Positions 1 to 9,146 are shown, numbered from the stretch's first letter. The stretch is DNA of 64,000 bases from Actinomycetes bacterium (GCA_023460935.1 JAEWOI010000005.1:62001-126000); one strand, 5' to 3'. A program made the numbers and translations. The notes: generated from the sequence alone by a model not told the origin.

Positions 1-585
1 ATGGGTCCCTCCGGCTCCGGCAAGTCCACCCTGATGCACATCATCGGATGCCTGGACGTGCCCACCGAGGGCAGCTACGAGCTGGACGGCACCGACGTGA
101 GCACTGCAGGAGAGAAGGAGCTGGCAAGGATCCGCAACCGCAGGATCGGCTTCGTGTTCCAGCAGTTCAACCTGCTGGCGAGCCTCACCGCGCTGCGCAA
201 CGTCGAACTGCCCCTGGTCTACGCCGGCACCCCTGCTGCCGAACGGAGGGAGCGGGCCCTGGCCGCACTGGAGCGGGTGGGACTCGCCGAGCGGGTGCAG
301 CACCGCCCCGGCGAACTGTCCGGTGGGCAGCAGCAGCGGGTGTCGATCGCACGGGCGCTGGTCACCGACCCGGCGCTGCTGCTCGCGGACGAGCCGACGG
401 GCAACCTGGATTCGCGCTCCACAGAGGAGATCCTCGACCTGTTCGCAGAACTCAACACCGCCGGCCGGACCATCGTGATGATCACGCACGAGCCGGACGT
501 GGCCGCGCGCGCCGGGCAAGTGGTGCACATCCACGACGGGCTGCTGCGCGAGTCCGCGCCGGCGCGGACGGGGGGCATCCGGTGA
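1..585 (+). CDS. ABC transporter ATP-binding protein, MacB/LolD type (5' truncated)
   Basis: ATPase subunit of a MacB-type exporter. The window begins at the Walker A loop: GPSGSGKST at visible residues 2-10. Then come Q-loop glutamines at 54-55, signature LSGGQ at 106-110, Walker B LLLADE at 126-131 and the H-loop His at 163. Full-length relatives have about 40 more residues before Walker A, so the Met at base 1 is internal and the true start lies outside the window. The stop overlaps the permease start by one base (TGATG), and a membrane fusion protein follows, giving the classical ATPase / permease / adaptor set. The substrate (macrolide-like compound, peptide or lipid) cannot be read from sequence. 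Confidence 0.93.
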   Translation: MGPSGSGKSTLMHIIGCLDVPTEGSYELDGTDVSTAGEKELARIRNRRIGFVFQQFNLLASLTALRNVELPLVYAGTPAAERRERALAALERVGLAERVQHRPGELSGGQQQRVSIARALVTDPALLLADEPTGNLDSRSTEEILDLFAELNTAGRTIVMITHEPDVAARAGQVVHIHDGLLRESAPARTGGIR

Positions 586-1814
586 TGGGCTGGACCGAAA
601 CCGTCCGGACCGCAGTCGCGGCGCTCAACGCGCGCCGGATGAGGTCGCTGCTGACGATGCTGGGCATCCTGATCGGAATCGCTGCGGTGATGCTGACCGT
701 CGGCCTCGGCCAGGGCGCCTCGGCATCGATCACGAACCAGATCAACTCCCTCGGCTCGAACCTGATCATCGTCAGCCCGGGCTCGGCCACATCGTCGGGG
801 GGCTTCAGGGGCGGAGGCGGCAACGTCTCCACCCTGACCACCCAGGACGCGGCGATGCTCGCCGACCCGCTCATCGCCCCGGACGTGGCGGCTGTCGCAC
901 CCACCTCGCAGGGTTCGGGGTCGCTGCAGTCTGCGGAGACCACCTGGACCTCCACCGTGGTGGGCACGGTGCCGGACTGGCTGGCCGTGCGCGCCCGCGA
1001 GACCGGATCGGGGCGGTTCTTCACCGCAGCCGAGGTGGACTCCTCCGCGAACGTCGCAGTGCTCGGCTCCGACACCGCTGCCGAGCTGTTCAGCACCGGG
1101 CAGGCCGTAGGGCAGCCGGTCAGCATCAACGGCCAGTCGTTCACCGTGATCGGAGTGCTGTCCGCTGAGGGCGCGTCCGGAACGACCAACAACGACGACA
1201 CCGTGCTGGTGCCGCTCACCACCTTCGCCAACCGGCTGTCCACCTCGGACAGTGCGAACAGCGTCAGCTCGATCTACCTCTCCGGCGCCGACTCCGAGCG
1301 GCTCTCGGCCGCCTACCAGCAGGTCCGGACCGCGCTGCTCGCAGCGCACCAGGTGACCGCGGACGATGCCGACTTCACGGTCAGCACCCAGGCCTCGCTG
1401 GTGGAGACCGCGACCTCCGTGACCGGCATCCTCACGGTCCTGCTCGGTGGCATCGCCGCGATCTCGCTGCTGGTCGGCGGCATCGGGGTGATGAACATCA
1501 TGCTGGTGTCGGTGAGCGAGCGCGTCCGCGAGATCGGGCTGCGCAAGGCGCTCGGCGCTACGCCGGGCCTGATCCGGCGCCAGTTCCTCGTGGAGGCGGG
1601 CATCCTCGGGGTGCTCGGCGGCCTGGTCGGAGTGGCCCTCGGGGTGGCCGGAGCGGCGATCCTGAGCCCTGTGATCGGCATCACCGTCACTGTCTCCGTG
1701 CCCGCCACCCTGCTCGCCCTCGCCGTTTCGCTCGGCATCGGCATCGCCGCCGGGGTGTACCCGGCCACCCGCGCCGCCCGGCTGGCGCCCATCGACGCAC
1801 TGAGGAGTGAATGA
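585..1814 (+). CDS. ABC transporter permease, MacB/FtsX family
   Basis: 409-residue permease. It has one N-terminal membrane segment (about residues 18-40, rich in L, G, I and V), a large extracytoplasmic MacB_PCD domain, and three C-terminal membrane helices in an FtsX domain. The region containing GVMNIMLVSVSERVREIG is the conserved family coupling segment. ATG 585 overlaps the ATPase stop by one base, and the stop overlaps the next start (ATGA), so the three genes are translationally coupled. In this family the permease acts as a mechanotransmitter driving extrusion through the partner adaptor. No outer-membrane partner is expected in a Gram-positive. I infer export of a small molecule or peptide. 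Confidence 0.93.
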   Translation: MGWTETVRTAVAALNARRMRSLLTMLGILIGIAAVMLTVGLGQGASASITNQINSLGSNLIIVSPGSATSSGGFRGGGGNVSTLTTQDAAMLADPLIAPDVAAVAPTSQGSGSLQSAETTWTSTVVGTVPDWLAVRARETGSGRFFTAAEVDSSANVAVLGSDTAAELFSTGQAVGQPVSINGQSFTVIGVLSAEGASGTTNNDDTVLVPLTTFANRLSTSDSANSVSSIYLSGADSERLSAAYQQVRTALLAAHQVTADDADFTVSTQASLVETATSVTGILTVLLGGIAAISLLVGGIGVMNIMLVSVSERVREIGLRKALGATPGLIRRQFLVEAGILGVLGGLVGVALGVAGAAILSPVIGITVTVSVPATLLALAVSLGIGIAAGVYPATRAARLAPIDALRSE

Positions 1815-3445
1815 TGTTCGCGAACCCGCGAGTCCGCGCCGTCCTTGGCGCCGGCACCGCCCTGGCCGTGGTGGCCGCCATCGGGGTTGCTGCGGCGACC
1901 TCTTCCGCGGCAGCCGCCGCCCGGTACGTGACGGCGGAGGCGGCCACCGGTGAGGTGATCCAGACCTACACCGCCACCGGCACCATCACCAGGAGGAACA
2001 CCGCCGAGGCCACCTTCCGCATCGACGGTACGGTGCGCAGCGTGGCAGTGGCGGTCGGGGACGAGGTGGAGGCCGGCGACACCCTGGCCACGCTCAACAA
2101 GGCTGCCCTGCAGCTCGCCGTGCTGAACGCCCAGACCTCCCTCGCCCGGGCCGAGGCCACCTTGTACGCCGCGGAGCACCCGAGTTCAACCCGCAGCACG
2201 AGCGGCGGCGGCGCCACGGGCTCCACCGCGGGCGGCGGGGGCCCGAGCGCGGTCACCGTCGACGTGCGCCCGCTCAACGAGGCGGCAGCAGCCGTCAACC
2301 TCGCGGTGCTGGACGAGTCGGACAAGTGCCGGGCGATCTTCGAAGCCATCCTGCCCGAGGCCACCGCCACACCCACCACCTCCCCGGAGGCCACGGCCGC
2401 GCCGACCGCGACCGGCGACCCGGAAGCCGCTCCCGGAGCTGAGGCGACCACCACCCCGGAAGCAGCCCCGAGCGCCGAGCCGACCGCCAGCCCCACGTCC
2501 GACGCGGGGCCGACACCGTCGGCCGCACCGGATCCGGACGAGGCGCCTGAGCCGTCTGCGACCGCGTCGCAGTTGGCGGCTGTGGGCGACACCGACTTCA
2601 CCGAGGAGCAGCTCCAGGCGTGTGCGGACGCTCGCGCCGCTGTGCTTTCCGCCAACGAGCAACTGCAGGCCGTGGTGCAGGCGCTGTCCAGCCCCAGCGG
2701 CGGCGGAAAGCCGGGGGGCGGCTCGGCCTCCTCGGGTTCGTCCTCGGGCTCGACCGCCACGGTGAGCGCCTCGGCAGTGGCCGCTGCCGAGGCTGAGCTG
2801 CTGGCGGCGGAACAGGAGCTGGCCGCGGCCCGGGCCGACCTGGCTGATGCGACCCTTGCCGCCCCGATCTCGGGGACAGTGGCTGCGGTGAGCCTGGCGA
2901 AGGGAAAGGCTGCGTCGTCCGGTTCGGTGACGATCGTCGGCAAGGGCAGTGCCCTGGTCACGTTCGAGTTGCCGCTGAAGCCCCGGGCTCTGGTGGAGGT
3001 GGGCGAGGCCCTCACCGTCACCCCGGCCGGTGCCACGACGACCCTGGCCGGCCGGATCGCCGGTGTCGCCACGCTCGCCACCAGTGGGACCAGCGGGGAC
3101 GGCGCGACCTACACCACCGAGGTCTCGGTGAGTGACCCCGACGGGCTGCTGGCCACCGGCGCTAAGGCTGCGGTGGTGATCCCGGTGCAGGCCGAGACGG
3201 GCGTGCTGCGCGTCCCGGCGTCCGCAGTAACCCCGACCGGCACCGGCACAGCCACCGTGCAGGTGGTCACGGAGCCCTCGGCCACCAACGCAACCACGGT
3301 CGAGGTGCAGACCGGGGCCACCGGCGGCGGCTGGGTCCAGGTGACCTCCGGGCTGCGGTCCGGCCAGCTGGTCGTGCTCGCCGACGCCACCGCCGACATC
3401 CCGTCCAACAGCACCAGCCGGCGGACGGTGACCATCGCCCGCTGA
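1811..3445 (+). CDS. HlyD-type periplasmic adaptor (membrane fusion protein) with low-complexity insert
   Basis: 544 residues starting at ATG 1811 (ATG 1814 is an equal alternative), overlapping the permease stop by four bases. An N-terminal membrane anchor (about residues 10-37) precedes a biotinyl/lipoyl-like half (around IDGTVRSVAVAVGDEVEAGD). The second lipoyl half (around APISGTVAAVSLAKGKAASS) and the beta-barrel part lie near the C-terminus. Between them, where ordinary adaptors carry a coiled-coil hairpin, lies a long stretch (roughly residues 120-320) rich in Pro, Thr, Ala, Ser and Gly. It includes Gly/Ser runs and TP/EA repeats with only short helical pieces. The insert probably acts as a flexible cell-wall spacer, which is inference. 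It pairs with the upstream MacB-type ATPase and permease. Confidence 0.88.
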   Translation: MMFANPRVRAVLGAGTALAVVAAIGVAAATSSAAAAARYVTAEAATGEVIQTYTATGTITRRNTAEATFRIDGTVRSVAVAVGDEVEAGDTLATLNKAALQLAVLNAQTSLARAEATLYAAEHPSSTRSTSGGGATGSTAGGGGPSAVTVDVRPLNEAAAAVNLAVLDESDKCRAIFEAILPEATATPTTSPEATAAPTATGDPEAAPGAEATTTPEAAPSAEPTASPTSDAGPTPSAAPDPDEAPEPSATASQLAAVGDTDFTEEQLQACADARAAVLSANEQLQAVVQALSSPSGGGKPGGGSASSGSSSGSTATVSASAVAAAEAELLAAEQELAAARADLADATLAAPISGTVAAVSLAKGKAASSGSVTIVGKGSALVTFELPLKPRALVEVGEALTVTPAGATTTLAGRIAGVATLATSGTSGDGATYTTEVSVSDPDGLLATGAKAAVVIPVQAETGVLRVPASAVTPTGTGTATVQVVTEPSATNATTVEVQTGATGGGWVQVTSGLRSGQLVVLADATADIPSNSTSRRTVTIAR

Positions 3446-3481
3446 GGCCGGGGCCGCCGGGGCGCCCTGGACCGGACGGCC

Positions 3482-4819
3482 CTAGAGGGTCGGCAGCGAG
3501 TTGCGCAGTTCCCACTCGCTGACGTGACCGCGGTAGGAGTCGTACTCGGCCTTCTTGTTGCGCAGGTAGAAGTCGAACACGTGCTCACCGAGGGTGTCGG
3601 CGACCAGCTGGGAGTTCTCCATCAGGTCGATCGCGTTACCGAGGCTGCGCGGGAGCGGCGAAATGCCCAGCGCCTGGCGCTGGCGGTCGGTGAGCGACCA
3701 GACGTCGTCCTCTGCGCCCTCAGGCAGTTCAAGCTCGTTCTCGATGCCGTCCAGGCCGGCGGCCAGCACCATCGCGAACGCGAGGTAGGGGTTCGCCGCC
3801 GAGTCGATCGAGCGCAGCTCGACCCGAGCCGACGCACCCTTGTTGGGCTTGTACATCGGCACGCGCACCAGTGCGGAACGGTTGTTCTGGCCCCAGCAGA
3901 TGTAGCTGGGCGCTTCCGCGCCGGCGACCAGCCGCTTGTAGGAGTTCACCCACGGGTTCGTGACCGCTGTGATCTCGCCGGCGTGCCGCAGCAGGCCGGC
4001 GATGAACTGCCGTCCGACCCTGGACAGGTGGTACTCGGCGCTGGCGTCGTAGAAGGCGTTGGTGTCGCCCTCGAACAGGGAGACGTGGGTGTGCATGCCC
4101 GAGCCGGGGTGGTCGCTCAGCGGCTTCGGCATGAAGGAGGCGAACAGGTTCTGCATCACCGCCACCTCCTTGATCACGATCCGGAAGGTCATGATGTTGT
4201 CGGCCATGGTGAGCGCGTCGGCGTAGCGCAGGTCGATCTCCTGCTGGCCGGGTCCACCCTCGTGGTGGCTGAACTCCACCGAGATGCCCATCTGCTCCAG
4301 CAGCGTGATCGCCTGCCGGCGGAAGTCTGCGCCGGGCGACGTGGTGGTGTGGTCGAAGTAGCCGGACTGGTCGGCCGGCACCGGCACCTGGCCGGGCACC
4401 AGCGGCTGCTTGAACAGGTAGAACTCGATCTCGGGGTGGGTGTAGAAGGTGAAGCCCATGTCGGATGCCCGCTTCAGCGCCCGCTTCAGCACGAACCGCG
4501 GGTCGGCGAAGGACGGCGAGCCGTCAGGCAGGCGGATGTCGCAGAACATCCGCGCGGTGCCCTGCGTCGCGCCGCGCCACGGGAGCAGCTGGAAGGTGGA
4601 CGGGTCGGGGTGGGCCACCATGTCGGACTCGTACACCCGGGCGAAGCCCTGGATGGCGGAGCCGTCGAAGCCGATCCCTTCACTGAAGGCGCCCTCGAGT
4701 TCGGCCGGGGCGATCGCGACCGACTTCAGGAAGCCGAGGACGTCGGTGAACCAGAGCCTGACGAAGCGGACGTCCCGCTCCTCCATGGTGCGGAGCACGA
4801 ACTCGGTCTGCTTATCCAT
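3482..4819 (-). CDS. glnA2: Glutamine synthetase GlnA2-type
   Basis: 445-residue type I glutamine synthetase. The N-terminus (MDKQTEFVLRT, FTDVLGFLKSVAIAPAELEG, FDGSAIQGFARV) and the length match actinobacterial GlnA2 rather than the roughly 475-residue GlnA1. Catalytic-domain landmarks include GSGMHTHVSL near residue 240, NNRSALVRVP, and NPYLAFAMVLAAGLDGI. The adenylylation tyrosine region of GlnA1 is replaced by an acidic stretch (GAEDDVWSL), so covalent regulation by GlnE is not expected. GlnA2-family proteins make glutamine or, in some actinobacteria, gamma-glutamylate other amines; sequence alone does not decide. It is convergent with the ABC operon and divergent from the VOC gene. Confidence 0.93.
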   Translation of the reverse strand: MDKQTEFVLRTMEERDVRFVRLWFTDVLGFLKSVAIAPAELEGAFSEGIGFDGSAIQGFARVYESDMVAHPDPSTFQLLPWRGATQGTARMFCDIRLPDGSPSFADPRFVLKRALKRASDMGFTFYTHPEIEFYLFKQPLVPGQVPVPADQSGYFDHTTTSPGADFRRQAITLLEQMGISVEFSHHEGGPGQQEIDLRYADALTMADNIMTFRIVIKEVAVMQNLFASFMPKPLSDHPGSGMHTHVSLFEGDTNAFYDASAEYHLSRVGRQFIAGLLRHAGEITAVTNPWVNSYKRLVAGAEAPSYICWGQNNRSALVRVPMYKPNKGASARVELRSIDSAANPYLAFAMVLAAGLDGIENELELPEGAEDDVWSLTDRQRQALGISPLPRSLGNAIDLMENSQLVADTLGEHVFDFYLRNKKAEYDSYRGHVSEWELRNSLPTL

Positions 4820-4883
4820 GGCGCCAAGTCTGCCGCCGGAAGTGTTTCAGTCTGGTTACAAACTGGCCGCGGACGTCCGTGGG

Positions 4884-4889
4884 TAACCT
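4884..4889 (+). promoter_or_regulatory. -10 element TAACCT, leaderless start of the VOC gene
   Basis: TAACCT lies 6 nt before ATG 4896 and there is no Shine-Dalgarno sequence, so transcription should begin at or next to the start codon. Confidence 0.55.
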
Positions 4890-4895
4890 GACCGC

Positions 4896-5285
4896 ATGGC
4901 TCCAACGTTCAACGCGATCGGCATCGTGGTGGCCGACATGGCCGCCTCGCTCGCCTTCTACCGCCGGCTCGGCCTCGCGATCCCGGAGAGCGAGGACGCC
5001 GAGGGCCACGTCGACTGGGAGGGCCCCGGTGGGGTGCGCCTCATGTTCGACGCGGTCTCGGTGGTGCACAGCTACGACCCGGACTGGCAGGCGCCCGTCG
5101 GCGGGCCGGCGATGACGCTGGCCTTCGACTGCGGCAGCGCGCAGGAGGTGGACAGCCTGGTCGCCGACCTCGCCCAGGCCGGCTTCAGCATCCACCGCGA
5201 GCCGTGGGACGCCTTCTGGGGCCAGCGCTACGCCACCGTCCTCGACCCCGACGGCAACCACGTCGACCTGTTCGCCTGGCTCTGA
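4896..5285 (+). CDS. VOC-family (glyoxalase/bleomycin-resistance-like) protein
   Basis: 129 residues with the paired beta-alpha-beta-beta-beta fold of the vicinal oxygen chelate superfamily. The first module opens with IGIVVADMAASLAFYRRLG. The second ends in the typical RYATVLDPDGNHVDLFAW metal-site segment, where the Glu usual in glyoxalases is Asp. Members range from glyoxalases to antibiotic-binding proteins, and no substrate can be assigned. It is a single gene read divergently from glnA2. The start at ATG 4896 is supported by a -10 hexamer 6 nt upstream. Confidence 0.85.
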   Translation: MAPTFNAIGIVVADMAASLAFYRRLGLAIPESEDAEGHVDWEGPGGVRLMFDAVSVVHSYDPDWQAPVGGPAMTLAFDCGSAQEVDSLVADLAQAGFSIHREPWDAFWGQRYATVLDPDGNHVDLFAWL

Positions 5286-5304
5286 AGGAACCGTCCCCGA
5301 TCGT

Positions 5305-5535
5305 TCAGTGGCGGAACGGGCCCCAGCCCTCGGAGTCGTCCTCCTCGGCCTTCTCCTCTGGGTCGTTGAACCTCGGGTCGTTCTCCCAGGCGGTGTTGCG
5401 GCCGGCGGCGTGCTCGAGCGCGTGGGCCGCTTCGGCAGGCGTCGCGTAGGGCCCGAGCCGGCTGCCGCTGCGGCAGGCGTCGTACGCCTCCACCGTGCGG
5501 TGGTCGAGGCAGTAGTACCACTGGTCCTCTGGCAT
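5305..5535 (-). CDS. Small conserved actinobacterial protein (SPOR-like hypothetical)
   Basis: 76 residues. ATG 5535 is preceded by a strong AGGAGGT ribosome site 5 nt away, so I reject the longer frame upstream. The protein contains WYYCLDHRTVEAYDACRS, then LGPYATPAEAAHALEHA, then an acidic tail ending in GWGPFRH. The GPY-x-T-xx-EA block resembles small actinobacterial proteins often named SPOR-domain or hypothetical. Two cysteines (CLDH and DACR) could bind metal or form a disulfide, which is speculation. It is convergent with the VOC gene. No function is known to me. Confidence 0.8.
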   Translation of the reverse strand: MPEDQWYYCLDHRTVEAYDACRSGSRLGPYATPAEAAHALEHAAGRNTAWENDPRFNDPEEKAEEDDSEGWGPFRH

Positions 5536-5612
5536 CTTGCACCTCCTGTGGCGTGCGCCGGCCGCACGGCTCCCCTGCAATGGTTACCGCAACCGGGCCG
5601 ATCCGTAACCGC

Positions 5613-7742
5613 TCAGTTCTGCCCGGTGCCCGCGTCGTCGGGACGGGTCGGTGCGGGCTGGGCCGGCGCCGCCTGGCGGACGCGTTCCAGCTGCCGCGCG
5701 TACCAGGTGCCGATCACGAGCAGCAGCACGCCGACGGCGAGGAAGGCGATCGCCCGCACGAGGTCGGGCAGCGTGGCCAGGTCGAAGAGGAACAGCTTGG
5801 CCACCGCCGCAACGGCCAGCGCGATCGCCAGCCGGACGGGCACCAGTGCGTCGACGCTGCGGCGCAGGCCCTGGCGGAGCAGCACGACGCACAGCAGCAG
5901 CCACGCCACCGTCACCACTGCGTGCGCTGCCTGGAACCATCCGGCGGGATCGCCCAGACGGCCACCGGCCACCGTCCCGGCCAGCACCACGGCCACCGAG
6001 CCGAACACCACGGCAGCAGCCCAGGTGAGGTAGGTCAGCCACGATGAGCTCGCGCTGAGGAAGCGCCGCAGCGCCCGCGCGGCGAGCAGGGTCGCCACCA
6101 GGCCCAGCACCGACTCCGCGACGTGCTCCACCCCGTGGCCCGAGGCCCGCGCCACCGACAGCGGGGTGGCCGCCAGCGGCAGCCAGTGCGCCACGCCGAC
6201 CGCAGCCAGCGCGAACCCGACCACCAGCACCGGCTTGAACCGGGTGCTGGCCGCCAGCGCGAAGTAGGCGGCGGCGAGGCTGAGGAAGATGTACTCGCGG
6301 TAGCTGCCGTCGGTGGCCCGGAGCACCGCGAAGGAGACGAAGACCGCACCCAGCGGAACCGCAGCGGCGCGGGCGAGGGCGCTCAGCTGCTGCTCCGCCA
6401 GCCCGCAGGCCGCGTAGGCGGCGCCCAGCACTGCGCATACCACCGCAGCGGGCGCGGTCTCGCCAGCCCAGCAGGCCAGCATCAGCGGGCCCGCCATGAG
6501 CACCATGAAGGCCACCGCGGCCACCTGCTCGGGGCGGCCGGCACGCTGGTGCAGGATCGCCAGCACGAGGCCGGCCGCAGCCAGCAGGGCGGCCAGGCCG
6601 AGAGTGGCGAGCGGGTTCACCCCGAGGCTCCGGCTGCCCATGAGCAGCGTCCAGACGAAGAAGAGGCTGGTCGGCAGGATCCTGGCCCCCATCAGCGCGA
6701 GCCAGGCCCGGCCGCGCTGGAAGGCCTCGGTCACCAGGGTCATCACCACCATGAAGGCCAGGCACCAGACCGTGTCGTCGCCGACGAGATAAGGCGCCAG
6801 CAGCAGGCTGCCGAGGATCGCCAGCACGGCCAGCCACTGGCTCTGCCAGCGCGTGGCGACCCAGACCCCGCCGACGCTCACCAGACCGGCGAGCAGCAGC
6901 CCGGCCAGCGGCGGCAGCATGCCGCGCCCGTCCGGACCGGCGAACAGGACCGTCACCGCGACGATGCACAGGAACGCCGAGGCCACACCAGTGGCCATCA
7001 GGGCCTGAGCGCCGATGTTCTTCGGGTCGCGCGAGTGCTGCCAGACCGCTGCCGCGACCGCGGCCACGGCGAGCGTGATGCCGAGGCCGGCCCGCGGGAC
7101 GGGGCCGAGTACTCCGTCCTGGGGCAGGACCAGCACGAACGCGACTCCGATCAACGTGATCGCGGAGCCGAAGATCGAGAAGATCTCGGCCACGCTCACC
7201 TGCCGCCGGGGCTTGCGCGGGACGGCCGGGACGGCAGGCGGGGGCGCGGCCATCGCACCGCCCGGCGCCACGGGACGGGCGGCGGGCGGCTGCGTCCCGG
7301 GTGCGGGGAAGCCTGCCGGGGCCGGGCCTGCCCAACCTGGTGGCTGTGGCGGCTGGGGACGACCGTGCGGCAGCGCCGGGGCAGGGTGCTGCTGGTACGG
7401 GGCAGGTTGTTGCTGCGGGGCGGGTTGCTGCTGGCTGGGCGGGCCGTACGGCTGCAGCGGGGCGCCGGGGTGAGCCGGCTGCGGGCCGGCCCAGGCCGGG
7501 TGCTGCTGGCCGGCCTGCGGGTGGGGCCACGCACCGGGTGGCTGCGCCGGCCGCGCAAGCGGTGCGCCCGGTGGCTGAGGCAGCGGTGCGCCGGGACGGG
7601 GTTGCGCGCCCGTCGCCGGCAACTGCGGCAACGTTGCGGCCAGCTGCCGGAAGTCCGCGGCGAGGCCGGCCAGGCGGACGGACACGTCGTTCAGGTCACC
7701 CTGCACCTTGCGCAGCAGTTCCTGTGGGTCTTGGTCGGTCAT
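5613..7742 (-). CDS. DUF2339-type multi-pass membrane protein with Pro/Gln-rich N-terminus
   Basis: 709 residues from ATG 7742, which has a GGAG ribosome site. The start is MTDQDPQELL followed by a short coiled coil. Residues about 55-220 are very rich in Pro, Gln, Ala and Gly, with PAQPPG-like repeats. A basic RKPRRQ segment follows, and the remaining roughly 450 residues form some 14-18 hydrophobic helices separated by short loops. This architecture matches DUF2339 predicted membrane proteins, whose biochemical role is unknown. The N-terminal disordered region probably stays in the cytoplasm. It is divergent from map with a 148-bp shared intergenic region. Confidence 0.8.
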   Translation of the reverse strand: MTDQDPQELLRKVQGDLNDVSVRLAGLAADFRQLAATLPQLPATGAQPRPGAPLPQPPGAPLARPAQPPGAWPHPQAGQQHPAWAGPQPAHPGAPLQPYGPPSQQQPAPQQQPAPYQQHPAPALPHGRPQPPQPPGWAGPAPAGFPAPGTQPPAARPVAPGGAMAAPPPAVPAVPRKPRRQVSVAEIFSIFGSAITLIGVAFVLVLPQDGVLGPVPRAGLGITLAVAAVAAAVWQHSRDPKNIGAQALMATGVASAFLCIVAVTVLFAGPDGRGMLPPLAGLLLAGLVSVGGVWVATRWQSQWLAVLAILGSLLLAPYLVGDDTVWCLAFMVVMTLVTEAFQRGRAWLALMGARILPTSLFFVWTLLMGSRSLGVNPLATLGLAALLAAAGLVLAILHQRAGRPEQVAAVAFMVLMAGPLMLACWAGETAPAAVVCAVLGAAYAACGLAEQQLSALARAAAVPLGAVFVSFAVLRATDGSYREYIFLSLAAAYFALAASTRFKPVLVVGFALAAVGVAHWLPLAATPLSVARASGHGVEHVAESVLGLVATLLAARALRRFLSASSSWLTYLTWAAAVVFGSVAVVLAGTVAGGRLGDPAGWFQAAHAVVTVAWLLLCVVLLRQGLRRSVDALVPVRLAIALAVAAVAKLFLFDLATLPDLVRAIAFLAVGVLLLVIGTWYARQLERVRQAAPAQPAPTRPDDAGTGQN

Positions 7743-7877
7743 GGCGCCTCCGGGTCGATGGCAGCATTCTGGCCGCACCCGACCCGGCCGCGTGGGAGGC
7801 CGCTGCGAGTGGGGTCGGGCCTCCCATCGGTCGGGCCGGAAGGAAGGCGGCGGTGCGGACGCCGGCGGCGGCGACAC

Positions 7878-7883
7878 TACACT
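7878..7883 (+). promoter_or_regulatory. -10 element TACACT, leaderless start of map
   Basis: TACACT is 7 nt upstream of GTG 7891. There is no purine-rich ribosome site in front of the GTG. Confidence 0.55.
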
Positions 7884-7890
7884 CGCGCAG

Positions 7891-8739
7891 GTGAGCTCGA
7901 TCAGGCCGTATCCGGTGTCCGCCCAGCGACCGGTTCCGGCGCACATCCCGCGTCCCCACTACGTCGGACGACCCCGCCCGGAGCGCTACACCGGCCCGGA
8001 CGTGCAGTCACCGGAGACCATCGAGAAGATGCGGGCGGCCGGCCGGGTCGCGGCCAGGGCGATGCACGCCGGCGCGGCGATCATCGCCCCGGGAGTGACC
8101 ACCGACCAGATCGACCAGGTGGTGCACGACTACATCGTCGACAACGGCGCCTACCCCTCCACGCTCGGCTACCGCGGCTTCCCGAAGTCGTGCTGCACCT
8201 CGGTCAACGAGGTGATCTGCCACGGCATCCCGGACGCCCGTCCGCTGGCCGACGGCGACCTGGTCAAGATCGACGTCACGGCCTACCTCGACGGCGTGCA
8301 CGGCGACAACTGCGCGACCTTCTTCTGCGGGGAGGTGGACACCGAGTCGCGGCTGCTCAGCGAACGCACGGAGGAGGCGATGAACCGGGCCATCCGGGCC
8401 GTGCGACCGGGGCGGCAGATCAACGTCATCGGCCGGGTGATCGAAGCGTACGCCAGGCGGTTCGGCTACGGCGTGGTGCGCGACTACACCGGCCACGGGG
8501 TGCACACGGCCTTCCACTCCGGCCTGATCATTCCGCACTACGACGAGCCGGCGATCGACACCGTGATGGAGGTGGGCATGACCTTCACCATCGAGCCGAT
8601 GCTGGCCCTCGGCGACCAGCGGTCCCATGTCTGGGACGACGGCTGGACGGTGGTGACCAACGACGGCAGCCGGGTCGCCCAGTTCGAGCAGTCGATCGTC
8701 GTGGGCCCGGACGGCGCCGAGATCCTGACCGCCGCCTGA
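7891..8739 (+). CDS. map: Methionine aminopeptidase, type I, with N-terminal extension
   Basis: 282 residues removing initiator Met from nascent proteins. All metal ligands are visible: D128 (KIDVTAYLDG), D139 (GVHGDN), H202 (GHGVH), E235 (TIEP) and E266 (FEQSIVV), plus substrate-contact H111 (ICHGIP). Residues 1-38 form a Pro-rich extension (PVPAHIPRPHYVGRPRP) like the PxxP linker of actinobacterial type Ic enzymes, thought to dock on the ribosome. I chose GTG 7891 because an extended -10 hexamer ends 7 nt before it and the extension begins there. A longer frame exists upstream but would run into the divergent promoter. Confidence 0.95.
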   Translation: MSSIRPYPVSAQRPVPAHIPRPHYVGRPRPERYTGPDVQSPETIEKMRAAGRVAARAMHAGAAIIAPGVTTDQIDQVVHDYIVDNGAYPSTLGYRGFPKSCCTSVNEVICHGIPDARPLADGDLVKIDVTAYLDGVHGDNCATFFCGEVDTESRLLSERTEEAMNRAIRAVRPGRQINVIGRVIEAYARRFGYGVVRDYTGHGVHTAFHSGLIIPHYDEPAIDTVMEVGMTFTIEPMLALGDQRSHVWDDGWTVVTNDGSRVAQFEQSIVVGPDGAEILTAA

Positions 8740-8907
8740 CCCTCTCCCCCGGCCCGGCCCGCCGGCCGCTGCGAGGCCTCACCCACCGGCCAGGGGACGA
8801 CGTCGTGCGACGCGCGCCGGTTCAGGACGAAGCGCCCGGTGCCGCGCTAGCTTTGGTGCCAGCCGAAGGCTCCGGCCCCCCTCAGAACTCAGCGGAGCCC
8901 GAGGTCA

Positions 8908-8950
8908 GGCCCGGTCAGGTAGCCAACCCCCCCGGTGGCCTGGCCGGGCC
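8908..8950. terminator. Stem-loop, possible terminator of map or structured RNA
   Basis: Arms GGCCCGGTCAGG (8908-8919) and CCTGGCCGGGCC (8939-8950) pair over 12 bp with one G-U and a 19-nt loop. No T tract follows, so it is either a GC-type terminator or part of a larger RNA. Confidence 0.4.
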
Positions 8951-9090
8951 GCCAGTTCCGGTGCGCGAACTTTGGCCGACGGCGGCGGACGCCCATGGCC
9001 ACCGTTATGATTTCCCTCACCTCTGCCGGGGGCGTTCCGACACCCGGGCAGCTACTGCGCAGGTCGCTGGGGGGCCGACCGGCGCACAAG

Positions 9091-9146
9091 TGCCGAGGAG
9101 CCCCCACCGGTCGCTTCACGCGACCGCGGCGGCGGGCTCCTCGGCA
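9091..9146. terminator. Two-tier stem-loop beyond the rnpB 3' end
   Basis: TGCCGAGGAGCCC (9091-9103) pairs perfectly with GGGCTCCTCGGCA (9134-9146), 13 bp. Inside the loop GGTCGC (9109-9114) pairs with GCGACC (9120-9125). It lies about 60 nt past the rnpB 3' end on the minus strand, so it is a plausible rnpB terminator or 3' processing structure. There is no T run. Confidence 0.45.

Noticed and set aside
8820..8960. Cobalamin riboswitch or SRP RNA suggested by GGTCAGG-like segments
   Set aside because: The required conserved boxes are missing; only a simple GC stem-loop is supported.
8889..9119. Small minus-strand frame in the map-rnpB gap
   Set aside because: No ribosome site, Pro/Arg-rich translation, and it overlaps both stem-loops.
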